The notes: generated by a model from the sequence alone, not told the origin. Counted from the first letter of the stretch, positions 8,854-17,284 are shown. The stretch is 64,000 bases of DNA from Christensenella intestinihominis (GCF_001678845.1 NZ_MAIQ01000003.1:62001-126000), one strand, 5' to 3'. Numbers and translations: made by a program.

Positions 8854-8884
8854 AAAAGAGAACCGGCGAGCCGGCTCTCTTTTG
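8854..8884 (-). terminator. Hairpin between aldolase and FGGY kinase genes
   Basis: AAAAGAGAaCCGGC / GCCGGcTCTCTTTT, a ~13-bp stem with one mismatch and only a short T-run on the minus strand. It lies inside the presumed operon, so it may be a partial terminator or an mRNA-stability hairpin that lowers kinase expression. Confidence 0.55.
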
Positions 8885-8918
8885 TGCGCCTGGATTTTAA
8901 AATTGCAGCGCGGCTTCC

Positions 8919-9833
8919 TTATTCCCCAAACAAAAGGGCGCGCGTGCCGCTGATGCGCAGCGTGTCGCTCAAAAGTGCGCGTACCGCTTCATAAACCGCT
9001 TTGCGGCCCGCTTCGATATCGTCCCCGCTTGCCTTCATTGCCGCTTCATATGCCTGACGTACTTCCGTGCCTACGTTGATCTTCGTGATGCCCGCTTTAA
9101 TGCCCGCGCGGATGTATTCCGGGTCGATTCCCGAGCCGCCGTGCAGCACAAGCGGAATACCCGTCGCCTGATGGAGCGCCGCGATATGGTCTACGTCAAG
9201 GCGCGCCGTGGGCTTCTTCTGGTCGCGCGTGGCGTCCGCAATCGCGCCGTGGATATTGCCAACCGCGACGGAAAGCCAGTCGCATCCGCTCTTTTCCACA
9301 AACTGTTTTGCTTCCGCAAGGTCTGTGAAGCCCGTTTTGGTCGCAAAGATTTCTTCATAGGGCATCATTTGCCCGCTTTCGTGCCCCATTACCGCGCCAA
9401 GCTCCGCCTCGCAGGGAATGCCTGCCGCATGCGCCTTATCCGCTACCTTTTTGGTTGCGGCGGCGTTTTCCTCAAAGGACAGGCGGGACGCGTCCACCAT
9501 CACCGAGCCAAAGCCCGCCTTGATCGCGCGGTCAATGATCGGAAGGTAATCCACTTCCTTATAATCCTCGTCCACCACCGGGACGTGGTCAAGGTGCAGC
9601 ATGGTGTGCTTTCCGTCCGCGTATTTCCTGTATTCCTCCGCCACTGCTTCAAGGCTCTGCGCGCAGAATTTTTCCCACTCCACGCGCGCCACCTCTACCA
9701 TGGCGACCGAATTTTCATCCACAATTGCCTGCACGATCGGTTTCAGCATCGGGAGGTGCGGGACGTTGAACGCCGGGATTACCGTTTCATGCCGCCGCGC
9801 AAGCAGCATCGTTTCTTTCGTATCAATAGCCAT
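8919..9833 (-). CDS. Class II (zinc) aldolase, ketose-bisphosphate aldolase family
   Basis: Aldolase of 304 residues in the FbaA/GatY/KbaY family, which cleaves ketose-1,6-bisphosphates to DHAP plus an aldehyde phosphate. Zinc ligands appear in MLHLDHV (His), CEAELGAVMGHE (Glu), NIHGAI (His) and LVLHGGSGI (His). KINVGTEVR is the conserved phosphate-binding segment. It sits between the polyol dehydrogenase and the FGGY kinase, which suggests that the phosphorylated ketose made by this cluster is split here. Fructose-, tagatose- or sorbose-type specificity cannot be told from the sequence. Confidence 0.88.
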   Translation of the reverse strand: MAIDTKETMLLARRHETVIPAFNVPHLPMLKPIVQAIVDENSVAMVEVARVEWEKFCAQSLEAVAEEYRKYADGKHTMLHLDHVPVVDEDYKEVDYLPIIDRAIKAGFGSVMVDASRLSFEENAAATKKVADKAHAAGIPCEAELGAVMGHESGQMMPYEEIFATKTGFTDLAEAKQFVEKSGCDWLSVAVGNIHGAIADATRDQKKPTARLDVDHIAALHQATGIPLVLHGGSGIDPEYIRAGIKAGITKINVGTEVRQAYEAAMKASGDDIEAGRKAVYEAVRALLSDTLRISGTRALLFGE

Positions 9834-9868
9834 TCGTGTACTCCTGTTTTTTTAAATAATAATTAGAC

Positions 9869-9951
9869 AACAGGTAATAAGTGAGGATACCGGCTTCACC
9901 GGCGTTTTATTTGTGTCCGAAGGACTCCTTCTTTATTCCTTATTACCTGTT
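9869..9951 (-). other. Structured palindromic element (three-way-junction shape)
   Basis: A perfect 13-bp inverted repeat, AACAGGTAATAAG at 9869-9881 and CTTATTACCTGTT at 9939-9951, encloses two small hairpins: CCGG-loop-CCGG (about 9891-9903) and GTCC-TTC-GGAC (about 9915-9925). It fills most of the gap between the dehydrogenase and aldolase genes and would be part of their mRNA. A similar architecture with unrelated bases is found at 15858-15930. Confidence 0.6.
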
Positions 9952-9961
9952 CCCTTCCTTC

Positions 9962-11041
9962 TCAGTCCATCACGAGGACGCCCTTGATCTTGTCCTCCTT
10001 GGATTCCTTCATGAACACAATCCCCTTTTCCGCATCCTCAAGCGAGAAGCGGTTGGTGATGATGGGGGAAAGGTCTACCTGGCCGGAGGCGATGACCGCA
10101 AACACATTGTCCCACACGAGGGGCGCGAGCCACGCGAATTTCAGCGTACGCTCGGACTGGATCGCGTCGAGGACCGGCACCTGCAGCTTATCGTCCGGGC
10201 CCGGGAGGCCAAAGTATACGATGGTCGAGCAGGGCCCCGTAACCTTGAGGGCGTCCTGCAGCGCATCCATATTGCTGGTCGCGACGATGGCGCGCGGCGC
10301 GGCTTCGCCGTTGTTGATTTCGGCAACGCGCGCGGCTACGTCCGCCGCATAATACTGGGAATTCGCGTCCGTATTGTTGATTACATGGGTCGCCCCGCAC
10401 TCGAGGGCTTTTTTAAGGCCGTAGTCTTTCCTCGCGACCACGATCACCTTGCCGGCGCCCGCGGCTTTCGCAAGCTGCGCCTGCATCAGGCCAATGCCGC
10501 CCGTGCCGTAAACGACAACCGTCTGCCCGAGCTGTACATTAAGGCGCTGGACTGCGTGCGTCGCGCACGCAAGCGGTTCCGCAAGCGCCGCGTCTTCAAA
10601 GCTGACCTCGTCCGGTATCTTATATACGTGCGTATATTTTACTTTTACATATTCCGCGAAGCAGCCGTTCACGGAAACGCCGATGGTCTCCACATGGCTG
10701 CACGTGTTAAATTCGCCGCGCATGCATGCCGGGCAGGCGTTGCACTGCTGCACCGGGTTTAAGGCCACGCGGTCTCCCTCGTTGAAAAGCCCGAGCTTTT
10801 TCGGGATGCTTCCCACTTCCGCAACCACGCCGGACGCTTCGTGCCCGAGGTACATCGGGCCCTTTCCATTCGGCGTATCAAGCGGGCTGTGTCCGTAATA
10901 ATAGGAAATGTCCGAGCCGCAGATGCCCACGGCCTTTACCTTAACCAGAACCTCGTTGTCGGCAATCTGGGGAATATCGTGCTCCTCCAGCTTCATGACC
11001 ATGGGTTCATAAAAATTCTGAACTTTCATTTTTCCCTTCAT
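9962..11041 (-). CDS. Zinc-dependent polyol dehydrogenase (MDR family, sorbitol/xylitol dehydrogenase-like)
   Basis: Medium-chain dehydrogenase of 359 residues. The catalytic zinc site is CGSDISYYYG with GHEASGVV; four clustered cysteines (CNACPACMRGEFNTC) form the structural zinc lobe; VVYGTGGIGLMQAQLAKAAG is the NAD-binding motif. The arrangement LGHEASGVVAEVG with NPVQQCNAC matches the sorbitol/xylitol/threonine dehydrogenase branch. It probably oxidises a polyol or sugar to a ketose that feeds the kinase and aldolase downstream. The start has AAGGA nine bases upstream; a second ATG four codons in is also possible. Confidence 0.85.
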   Translation of the reverse strand: MKGKMKVQNFYEPMVMKLEEHDIPQIADNEVLVKVKAVGICGSDISYYYGHSPLDTPNGKGPMYLGHEASGVVAEVGSIPKKLGLFNEGDRVALNPVQQCNACPACMRGEFNTCSHVETIGVSVNGCFAEYVKVKYTHVYKIPDEVSFEDAALAEPLACATHAVQRLNVQLGQTVVVYGTGGIGLMQAQLAKAAGAGKVIVVARKDYGLKKALECGATHVINNTDANSQYYAADVAARVAEINNGEAAPRAIVATSNMDALQDALKVTGPCSTIVYFGLPGPDDKLQVPVLDAIQSERTLKFAWLAPLVWDNVFAVIASGQVDLSPIITNRFSLEDAEKGIVFMKESKEDKIKGVLVMD

Positions 11042-11167
11042 AAGCTTTTCCTTTCTGGCTTGCGGCGCGCCCCGCGGCGCGCCTGCTAAACTTTTTCCTT
11101 TCGCAAAAAAACCACTGAACGATCACCATTTGCCCGCCGCCCTGCGGCCCCGGTCAAATTGGATATT

Positions 11168-12358
11168 TCATACCTGCGGCATCCCGCAGTCGGGGCCAAA
11201 GTGCTTTAAAATTACGAGCGGCTCCACAGGCGAGGTGTTTTTCACGAGCACGCCTTCCCGCGCACGCGCGTTTGAAACAAAGAATTCGTCCGCTGTCAGC
11301 TGGCCGTAGCGGATAAGCGTGGGGGATTCCACAACGAATTTCCCGAACTGGCCGCGGCCCTGCACCGCAAGGCAGCCGTAGGCCGCCGCGTCCTTAATCA
11401 GAACCTGGGCGCCCGGCTCGACCGTCAGCTCCTTTGCCGCGACAAAATCGTTGCCGTAGCAAATCCAATCCTGCTTATAGCCCTCGCCGGTTTCGTCCGT
11501 GACCGGGGGACGGAAGAACTTCTCGCGGTAATTTGTGATCGTGTTGAGCTCCCAATCCGCCGCGTCCATGATCGCGTCGAGGTCGCGCTCGCTGCCCGCG
11601 GGCACATAGCCGCACAGGCTCTGGTAATCAAACACTTCGCCTTCCACGATGTTTTCCCACATTGCCATGACGTCGCTGTTCCACTGCGGCTCGTAGGTGC
11701 ACAGGGAACCGGGCGCGTGCACCACGCCCGCGGGCGTGAACCAACCGGTGCCAAGCTCCATACGGAACGCACGGGACAGCTCGAGGATGCGCCCGTCCGC
11801 CGTCTCAAACTTCGCCAGGCGTTCCTTTACCTGTTCCTTCGTGACCGACGGATCGAACCCAAAATACGTCACCGGGCGGATGCCCAGGTGGTTGTTATAT
11901 TGCTTGGGGAAGAAATAATGCTCGTGCTTGGGGTTGACCCCCACCTTTTTGCACGCTTCCTCGCGGTGGTGTACATGGTGGAACAGCGGCTCGTTGTAAT
12001 CGTAAAATTTGGAATACATCGGCCATGTGCCGTAGTCCCGGATCAGCTTTTCACCGATCAGTTCCGCGCCCAGCGCTTCGACAAATTCCTTGAACAGCAC
12101 AAGGTGGTCCGCATTCCCGTCCACGTTGACAAAGCTCATTCCCTCGAATTCTTCCGCGCCTTCCGTTTCCACCTTTGTGATGGATGAGAACCAGCGTTCC
12201 ACGATTGCTCCGCGCTTTAACCCCATCGCGTAATAATCATCCGGATGCAGGCGAATTCGCTTGCCCGGGCGGTTGAACGGCCGGGGCACCCACGTGGGAG
12301 CGAGGGAAAGTATGCCCTCCCCGCGCTCCAAAATATTCCTGATTTCCTTTGTTTCCAT
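11168..12358 (-). CDS. Cupin sugar isomerase, mannose-6-phosphate isomerase-like
   Basis: Protein of 396 residues with metal-binding cupin motifs: PLFHHVHHREE and PKHEHYFF (His-rich strands) and ELGTGWFTPAGVVHAPGS (His in the second motif, as in type I phosphomannose isomerases). A C-terminal half beta-barrel follows (VEPGAQVLIKDAAAYG). Family members isomerise aldoses/ketoses or their phosphates. It is longer than simple lyxose isomerases and shows no strong match to classic ManA, so the substrate is open. Start: ATG at 12358 with AAGGG nine bases upstream; a GTG three codons earlier overlaps the ribosome site. The stop of the upstream epimerase gene is 12 bp away, so they share an operon. 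Confidence 0.7.
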   Translation of the reverse strand: METKEIRNILERGEGILSLAPTWVPRPFNRPGKRIRLHPDDYYAMGLKRGAIVERWFSSITKVETEGAEEFEGMSFVNVDGNADHLVLFKEFVEALGAELIGEKLIRDYGTWPMYSKFYDYNEPLFHHVHHREEACKKVGVNPKHEHYFFPKQYNNHLGIRPVTYFGFDPSVTKEQVKERLAKFETADGRILELSRAFRMELGTGWFTPAGVVHAPGSLCTYEPQWNSDVMAMWENIVEGEVFDYQSLCGYVPAGSERDLDAIMDAADWELNTITNYREKFFRPPVTDETGEGYKQDWICYGNDFVAAKELTVEPGAQVLIKDAAAYGCLAVQGRGQFGKFVVESPTLIRYGQLTADEFFVSNARAREGVLVKNTSPVEPLVILKHFGPDCGMPQV

Positions 12359-12370
12359 GTTGTCCACCCT

Positions 12371-13264
12371 TCAGCCGCAGTATTTTTTGTTGAATTTGTC
12401 CACGAACGCCTTGCAGTCCGCCGTTACGTTCCACGCATCCGGCCATTCGCACAGGTCGATCGCCCACCAGTCGCCCTTGTAATCCGCCTTATCGAGCAGC
12501 GCGGGGATGATTTCGTCAAAATCGATTTTGCCGAGGCCGAACGGCGCGTGCGTGCTTGTTTCCGCCACATTGAGCGTGCCATCCGAATCGATCACATGGA
12601 CAAGGCCGATTTTTCCTTTCAGCATCTCTGCAAATTCCACAAGGCCGCCGTCGAGCTTATTCGGCTCGATATGCCGCGCGCCCATTACCGCGGACATATA
12701 CCCGTGGCAGGTGTCGAACAAAACGCTGAAGTTCGGCTCGTTTACTGCTTCATACGTTTCCAGGATATACTTCGGCTCGTTAATCATGAAGCCGGGCTCA
12801 AATTCCCAGACCACCTCAAGGCCATAACCCTGCGCAATCTTCGCGATGCGCTTAAAGTTGTCCACAATTTTTGCACGCGCCTGCTGATACGTCATCCCCT
12901 CCGGAAGAATCGGCGGCGTGCCCGAATCCACACGGATGGTTTTAAAGCCCATCTGCGACGCAAATTCGGCGTTTTTCTCAAACAGCGCAATCCATTCCTC
13001 GGGCTGCTTTAAGGAGTCGAGGCTCCACAGGTCGCAGGCAAAGTCCGCAACCTCGAGATTGTATTTTTTGAGAAGCTGTTTCAGCTCTTCCCTTTTTTCG
13101 GGCGTATCATATAATTCAGGATTTGCATGCGGCTTGAATCCGCCCATGCTGATTCCGTCAAATCCGAGTTCGTTCAGTTTGTCGCACAGTTGCGGGAGCA
13201 AAACCGGATCGTCCGCAAACGCCCCAAATACATATGCCCAGCTTCCAATCGATACTTTTTTCAT
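12371..13264 (-). CDS. Sugar phosphate isomerase/epimerase family TIM barrel
   Basis: Xylose-isomerase-like TIM barrel (AP-endonuclease-2 fold) of 297 residues. Likely metal ligands: Glu in VVWEFEPGF, Asp in VLFDTCHGY, His in GLVHVIDSDG and the C-terminal strand WWAIDLCEWP. GAGAGGTGG precedes the ATG. It is the first gene of the leftward sugar operon (epimerase, cupin, dehydrogenase, aldolase, kinase). A LacI-type operator and a -10 box lie 137-160 bp upstream. Family members include tagatose/psicose 3-epimerases, inosose isomerase IolI and dehydratase IolE, so both epimerase and lyase roles are possible. Confidence 0.8.
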   Translation of the reverse strand: MKKVSIGSWAYVFGAFADDPVLLPQLCDKLNELGFDGISMGGFKPHANPELYDTPEKREELKQLLKKYNLEVADFACDLWSLDSLKQPEEWIALFEKNAEFASQMGFKTIRVDSGTPPILPEGMTYQQARAKIVDNFKRIAKIAQGYGLEVVWEFEPGFMINEPKYILETYEAVNEPNFSVLFDTCHGYMSAVMGARHIEPNKLDGGLVEFAEMLKGKIGLVHVIDSDGTLNVAETSTHAPFGLGKIDFDEIIPALLDKADYKGDWWAIDLCEWPDAWNVTADCKAFVDKFNKKYCG

Positions 13265-13400
13265 ATTGTCCACCTCTCTTTTTGGATTTTATTTGAAATA
13301 TAGATCATGGCCCCGCTGTAAACGAAGCCTCAATTTCCAGTTGGCGCGCATCCTTACCCTGCCGCTTCCCACGTCGCGGAAAGCTTTTGCGGCCGTCCAT

Positions 13401-13426
13401 TTAATCGATTAAGCAACCCTTATAAA
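13401..13426 (-). promoter_or_regulatory. Promoter and LacI-type operator of the left sugar operon
   Basis: A perfect 12-bp palindrome TTAATCGATTAA (13401-13412) with the central CG typical of LacI-family operators. On the minus strand a TATAAG box ends 6 bases before it, so bound repressor would cover the transcription start. Two related sites exist at 14646 and 23282. I found no convincing -35 here. Confidence 0.65.
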
Positions 13427-13507
13427 GAAACACACATTTTTCCCTTGCCGCTCTATCCTCTTTTTATGTACATGGCCTGTGCTCTATATGAAATAAAATT
13501 AAAAACA

Positions 13508-14559
13508 TCACCACATGGAAAGGTTCCAGTCGCCGGGCTGGTCCGCAACAGTGGACTGGCGCACAACCAGTTTGGCTTCGAGGATAATCGCCCGCGGAGC
13601 CGCCTTTCCTTCCCCATCCATCAGCCGTTTCAGCTCTTCAAACGCCGTATAGCCAAGCTCGTATTTCGGGAGGTCAATCGTCGTGATCTGCGGGCTTACT
13701 AGCGTGCTCGCAAAAATATTGTCACAGCCTGCGATCGCCACCTGACCGGGAACCGCGATTCCCGCTTCTTTCAGCGCCTTGAGGGCGCCGATGGCCATCT
13801 GGTCGTTCAGTGTCTGGATGGCGTCGAAGCGCAGGTTTCTTTTCAGGGCCGCTTTCGTCGCATCATACGCCGAGAGGGCCGAAAAATCCGCTTCAAGCAC
13901 AAACTCGCTGCGGAACGGAATCTCATTTTCTTTTAAGGCGTCCAGATAGCCCTGGTAGCGCTCCTGCCCATGTACAAGCTCTTTCCCGACCTTAATATAG
14001 AGGATGTTCCTCTTTCCCTGCTCAATCAGGTGGGAAGCGGCCGCTTTGCTGAGCTTCTCATAATCCACCAGCACCGATGAAATCTTGGACGAATCCATGA
14101 TCTGCTCCATAGACACCACCGGGAAACGTTCCCCGCTGTTTTCCTCCGCCAGTTCCCCGGCCCATTGCGCCAGGTACTCCGCCTTGCAGCAGGAATCTAT
14201 GATAATCCCGTCCACATAGCTTGCTTTCAGGTATTCTACGCTTTCCTGCTCCGTCACAAAATCAAAATTGCTCGACAGGAAATTCACCCGGTAACCCGCT
14301 TTCTTTGCCGCCGTCTCAATTCCCTTGAGGACATTCGGAAAAAATATCTTCGTGATATCGGGGAGCACGACGCCAATGGTATGCGTTTGCTTTACCTTAA
14401 GCCCGCGCGCGAGCAAATTAACCTTATAACCGAGTTCGTTAATCGATTTTTCTACTTTTTTTTTACTGTGGGGCTGACAAAATTTTTCCCCGTAATTACG
14501 TTGGATACCGTTGCGACAGAGACACCTGCATGTTCCGCAACATCTTTCATTCTTACCAT
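13508..14559 (-). pseudogene. LacI family repressor, interrupted by a frameshift in an A9 tract
   Basis: The N-terminal HTH (MVRMKDVAEHAGVSVATVSN, from the ATG at 14559 with GAGG upstream) runs to PTVKKK and then meets a TAG stop. The rest, VEKSINELGYKVNLLARGLK and a full periplasmic-binding-protein-like sensor (HTIGVVLPDITKIFFPNVLKG ... IAGCDNIFAS ... QSTVADQP), continues one frame over. One extra A in the tract (minus strand, 14456-14464) would restore a normal 350-residue repressor. It may be a sequencing error, a true mutation, or a site of slippage that makes some intact protein. A strong promoter with its own operator lies upstream, so autoregulation is likely. It is the nearest candidate for the three TTAAWCGATTAA sites. 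Confidence 0.85.
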
Positions 14560-14645
14560 CGTCTGGGTTCCTCTATTATACGAACGCTTGCGCACCGGCC
14601 TGTTTTCCGGCGCACTGACTGAAAATTGTTAGAGTCAAAGCCTTC

Positions 14646-14691
14646 TTAATCGTTTAATTAGACTATACCACATCACTTTCAATTTTGTCAA
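14646..14691 (-). promoter_or_regulatory. lacI promoter with overlapping LacI-type operator
   Basis: On the minus strand: -35 TTGACA (14686-14691), an 18-bp spacer, -10 TATAGT (14662-14667), then four bases and the operator TTAAACGATTAA (14646-14657). The operator covers the expected start point, a standard autorepression layout. The gene start is at 14559. Confidence 0.75.
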
Positions 14692-14937
14692 TCATTTTAT
14701 ACGTTTCGGGGCGGATTGCGGCGCTTGCGCCGGGCGCGAAACATAGTCCCGACTTTTTGCAATATCGTGCGCGCCGGGCATGGGAATCCCGCCGAAAAAA
14801 TGTGCCGGAAAATCATAATTATCCATTTTATCGGCGGCTGGACTTTTCCCGCCGGGGATACGCGCGGAAAGCATATTTTAAAAGTTTTACGGAACCTGCG
14901 GCCCGTACGTACCGCGCTTCCTGCCGCCCTTTTCCGC
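14692..14937. other. Intergenic stretch without a recognised gene
   Basis: Between the lacI promoter and the next terminator. GC-rich short inverted repeats occur (around 14717-14740) but I see no ribosome site with a credible reading frame. Confidence 0.5.
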
Positions 14938-14978
14938 AAAAAAAATCCGCACACGCTGCATGCGGCGTGTGCGGATTT
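14938..14978 (-). terminator. Intrinsic terminator of the epimerase/dehydrogenase operon
   Basis: Stem AATCCGCACACGC / GCGTGTGCGGATT, followed on the minus strand by a run of eight or more T. It ends the leftward operon whose last gene stops at 14986. Confidence 0.9.
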
Positions 14979-14985
14979 CCCGGTC

Positions 14986-15831
14986 TTATTTAAATACTTT
15001 TTTCAGGAACGGAATTCCGTTTTCCGCAATCGCTTCGGGGGATTCCGCAAACGGACGCCATACGGACGCCGCTTTTGCGATCTCCTTGCAGTCCGGCGTG
15101 AAGGACTCGATCAGGCAATAATCATCATAGCCCGCGTCCTTGATTGCCGCGGCAATCGCTTCCCAGTTGAAGTTATCTTCACCCGGTGTTCCACGGTTGT
15201 TCGCGCAGGTGTGGAAATCAAAGATTTTTCCTTTTGCGGCGCGAATCGCAGCGGGAATGTTGGATTCCTCCACATTCATATGGAAGGTGTCGAGCAGGAA
15301 CCCAAGATTATCATAGCCAACGCGGCCGATGAGGTCGAGGCCCTGCTCTACCGTATTAATGAAGTCCGTCTCAAAACGGTTCAGCGGCTCAATCGCAAGC
15401 TTAACGCCTTTGTCCTGCGCATACTGCGCGCAATCCTTCAGGTTTTCCGTCGCCCAGTCCCAGGCCTGTTTCTTTTGGTCTTCCGTGATCTGGCGCGCCT
15501 TGCCAACCGCGGAATACAGCGGGCCTGCAACAACCTTTGCGTCAATCTTAACCGCGAAATCCACCATATCCTTGATATACTGGACGCCGCCCTTGCGGTA
15601 CTCCGGGTTATCCGAAGACATATCCCGCGTGTCGCCGAACGCGCCCGTGATTGTAGGCGTTTCGATACCCGTTTCCGCTTTTGCGGCGTTGATTGCGTCT
15701 GCGTCGATCGTAGACCAGTCCTCGGGTACGATCTCATAGATGTCGCAGCCGTATTTTTTTGCCAGTTTGAACTGCCCGAGCGCATCGCTGAACGGCGACT
15801 GCCAGGCGAGTGATACCATACCAAATTTCAT
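14986..15831 (-). CDS. Sugar epimerase-like TIM barrel (tagatose/psicose 3-epimerase family)
   Basis: TIM-barrel protein of 281 residues, start after AGGAGG. Metal-ligand motifs of the ketose 3-epimerase family are clear: LAIEPLNRFETDF (Glu), FLLDTFHMNVEES (Asp), DFHTCANNRGTPG (His plus the Arg of the substrate site) and CLIESFTPD (Glu). Known members epimerise free ketoses at C3; relatives in 3-keto-sugar pathways catalyse elimination or hydration. It is the last gene of the operon with the Gfo/Idh dehydrogenase (15946) and another TIM barrel (17285). That setting favours a role on an oxidised sugar, but a simple epimerase cannot be excluded. Confidence 0.82.
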   Translation of the reverse strand: MKFGMVSLAWQSPFSDALGQFKLAKKYGCDIYEIVPEDWSTIDADAINAAKAETGIETPTITGAFGDTRDMSSDNPEYRKGGVQYIKDMVDFAVKIDAKVVAGPLYSAVGKARQITEDQKKQAWDWATENLKDCAQYAQDKGVKLAIEPLNRFETDFINTVEQGLDLIGRVGYDNLGFLLDTFHMNVEESNIPAAIRAAKGKIFDFHTCANNRGTPGEDNFNWEAIAAAIKDAGYDDYCLIESFTPDCKEIAKAASVWRPFAESPEAIAENGIPFLKKVFK

Positions 15832-15857
15832 ATTATTGTCCTCCTGCTTCTTAGCGC

Positions 15858-15930
15858 GCCAACGTGCGCCGGTGCGGGAGCCGCGCTCCCCTTTTCCCGA
15901 ATCCTTCGGCCGGGTCCGCCGCACGCTGGC
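15858..15930 (-). other. Structured palindromic element (three-way-junction shape)
   Basis: An 11-base inverted repeat with one mismatch (GCCAACGTGCG at 15858-15868, CGCACGCTGGC at 15920-15930) encloses two hairpins, GGAGC-CGC-GCTCC and CCGAA-TCC-TTCGG. It lies in the gap between two genes of one operon, like the element at 9869-9951. Confidence 0.55.
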
Positions 15931-15945
15931 ATTATGATGTCTTTG

Positions 15946-17097
15946 TTATTTTTCCATTGTCACCCATGCGCAGCCGGCTTCGGAGCTGTCTACGCACTTG
16001 TTCGAGAACTCCACGCCCTCGATGCCCATATCGATGGTCGGATAGCCATAGGCCGCTTCGTCCACCTGTTTTCCGTCGAGTTTATCGCGCAGCGCCGCGC
16101 AAAAATCTTTATAAATATTGGCGAACGCTTCCGTGAGGCCCTCCGGATGTCCGCAGGGAACGCGCACATATTTTGACGCTTCCTCCTCGAGGTATCCGCA
16201 GCCCCGGCTGTAAATCTTCGGCGGCTCGTGACGCATGGAAACGCGCAGGTAGTTGTTTTCTTCCTGTACGAATTCAAGAGTGCCCTTTTCGCCGAAAATA
16301 CGGATTTTCAGGGCATTGTCAAACCCGATTGCAACCTGCGACGTCCAATACATCCCCGTCGCGCCGCCCCGGTATTTTACCATAACCTCAACGTTATTGT
16401 CGAGGACGCCGCCCTTGCCGAATACGTCAAGGTTGCAGCACAGCTTATCGATTTTAAGGCCCGTTACATAATTGACCCAGTTTTCAATGTGCGTTCCGAG
16501 GTCCGCAACGCATGCGCCGCGTCCGGAAAGCTTCGGGTCCGCGCGCCACGGCTTATTGTCCTCCGTGATCGTCTCCAGCGAGTCGAGCAGCCAGTCCTGC
16601 GGATATTCCGCCATCACCATGCGGATATCGCCGATCTGCCCCTTCCGGACCATTGCGCGCGCCTGCCGCGCCATGACGTGGCCCGTATAGGTGTAGGTCA
16701 CGCAAAACAGGCAGCCATGCTCCTTGGCGGTTTTTTTCAGGTCTTCGCCTTCTTCTACCGTGAAGCACAGCGGTTTTTCACATACAACGCTGATTCCCTG
16801 TTCCAGGAACAGCTTCGCCGCCGGATAATGGAACCGGTTGGGGGTTACGATATCAACCCAGTCGATTTTATCCTCGCGTTTTCCTTCCGCTTCCGCCATT
16901 TCTTCAAATGTCGTATAGTTGCGGTCCGGATCGATGCAGAGCTCGCGCCCTGCCTGCTGGCGCTCCTCTTCAATATAGGAAAAGCAGCCTGCCACCAGCT
17001 CCGCCTCGTCGTTCAGGCGAACCGCCGCACGGTGTACGCCGCCGATAAACGCACCGGGGCCGCCGCCGATCATACCATATCTCAATTTACGTTCCAT
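15946..17097 (-). CDS. Gfo/Idh/MocA family sugar dehydrogenase
   Basis: NAD(P)-dependent oxidoreductase of 383 residues. The Rossmann motif is GMIGGGPGAFIGGVHRAA; VVCEKPLCF carries the EKP motif with the catalytic Lys; the family's DLGTHIENWV segment gives the C-terminal catalytic His. The N-terminal GGGPGAFIG type is typical of sugar-oxidising members. Flanked in its operon by two TIM-barrel epimerase-like proteins (14986, 17285) and regulated together with a sugar ABC importer, it is a candidate for oxidising the imported sugar or glycoside, for instance at C3. Inositol or other polyol dehydrogenase activity remains possible. Ribosome site AGGAGG. Confidence 0.88.
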   Translation of the reverse strand: MERKLRYGMIGGGPGAFIGGVHRAAVRLNDEAELVAGCFSYIEEERQQAGRELCIDPDRNYTTFEEMAEAEGKREDKIDWVDIVTPNRFHYPAAKLFLEQGISVVCEKPLCFTVEEGEDLKKTAKEHGCLFCVTYTYTGHVMARQARAMVRKGQIGDIRMVMAEYPQDWLLDSLETITEDNKPWRADPKLSGRGACVADLGTHIENWVNYVTGLKIDKLCCNLDVFGKGGVLDNNVEVMVKYRGGATGMYWTSQVAIGFDNALKIRIFGEKGTLEFVQEENNYLRVSMRHEPPKIYSRGCGYLEEEASKYVRVPCGHPEGLTEAFANIYKDFCAALRDKLDGKQVDEAAYGYPTIDMGIEGVEFSNKCVDSSEAGCAWVTMEK

Positions 17098-17133
17098 GAT
17101 TCAATCCTCCTTATAACAATTTGTCAAAAGATT

Positions 17134-17167
17134 GGTTGCAACCTTTTGGTATAAATTGCATATGCAA
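17134..17167. promoter_or_regulatory. Two perfect palindromes upstream of the Gfo/Idh gene
   Basis: GGTTGCAACC (17134-17143) and TTGCATATGCAA (17156-17167) lie 37 to 70 bases before the start at 17097, with AT-rich sequence that could hold a weak internal promoter (TTTATA on the minus strand). Such perfect palindromes may be regulator-binding sites. The core GCATATGC recurs at 46764-46775. Confidence 0.4.
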
Positions 17168-17284
17168 GCGGTTTATCAAACGTTTCGCATAACCTGTGTT
17201 ATGTTAAACCGCCGCAAAGCATCAGCGCGCCGCGGGAACGGCCCGACCGTCCCCACGCGCCCTGCAAATGAAATTTCAGGTTCC

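Noticed and set aside
14439-14450. TTAATCGATTTT resembling the LacI operator
   Set aside because: It lies inside the lacI reading frame (KSINEL), matches only one half of the palindrome and is not next to a promoter.
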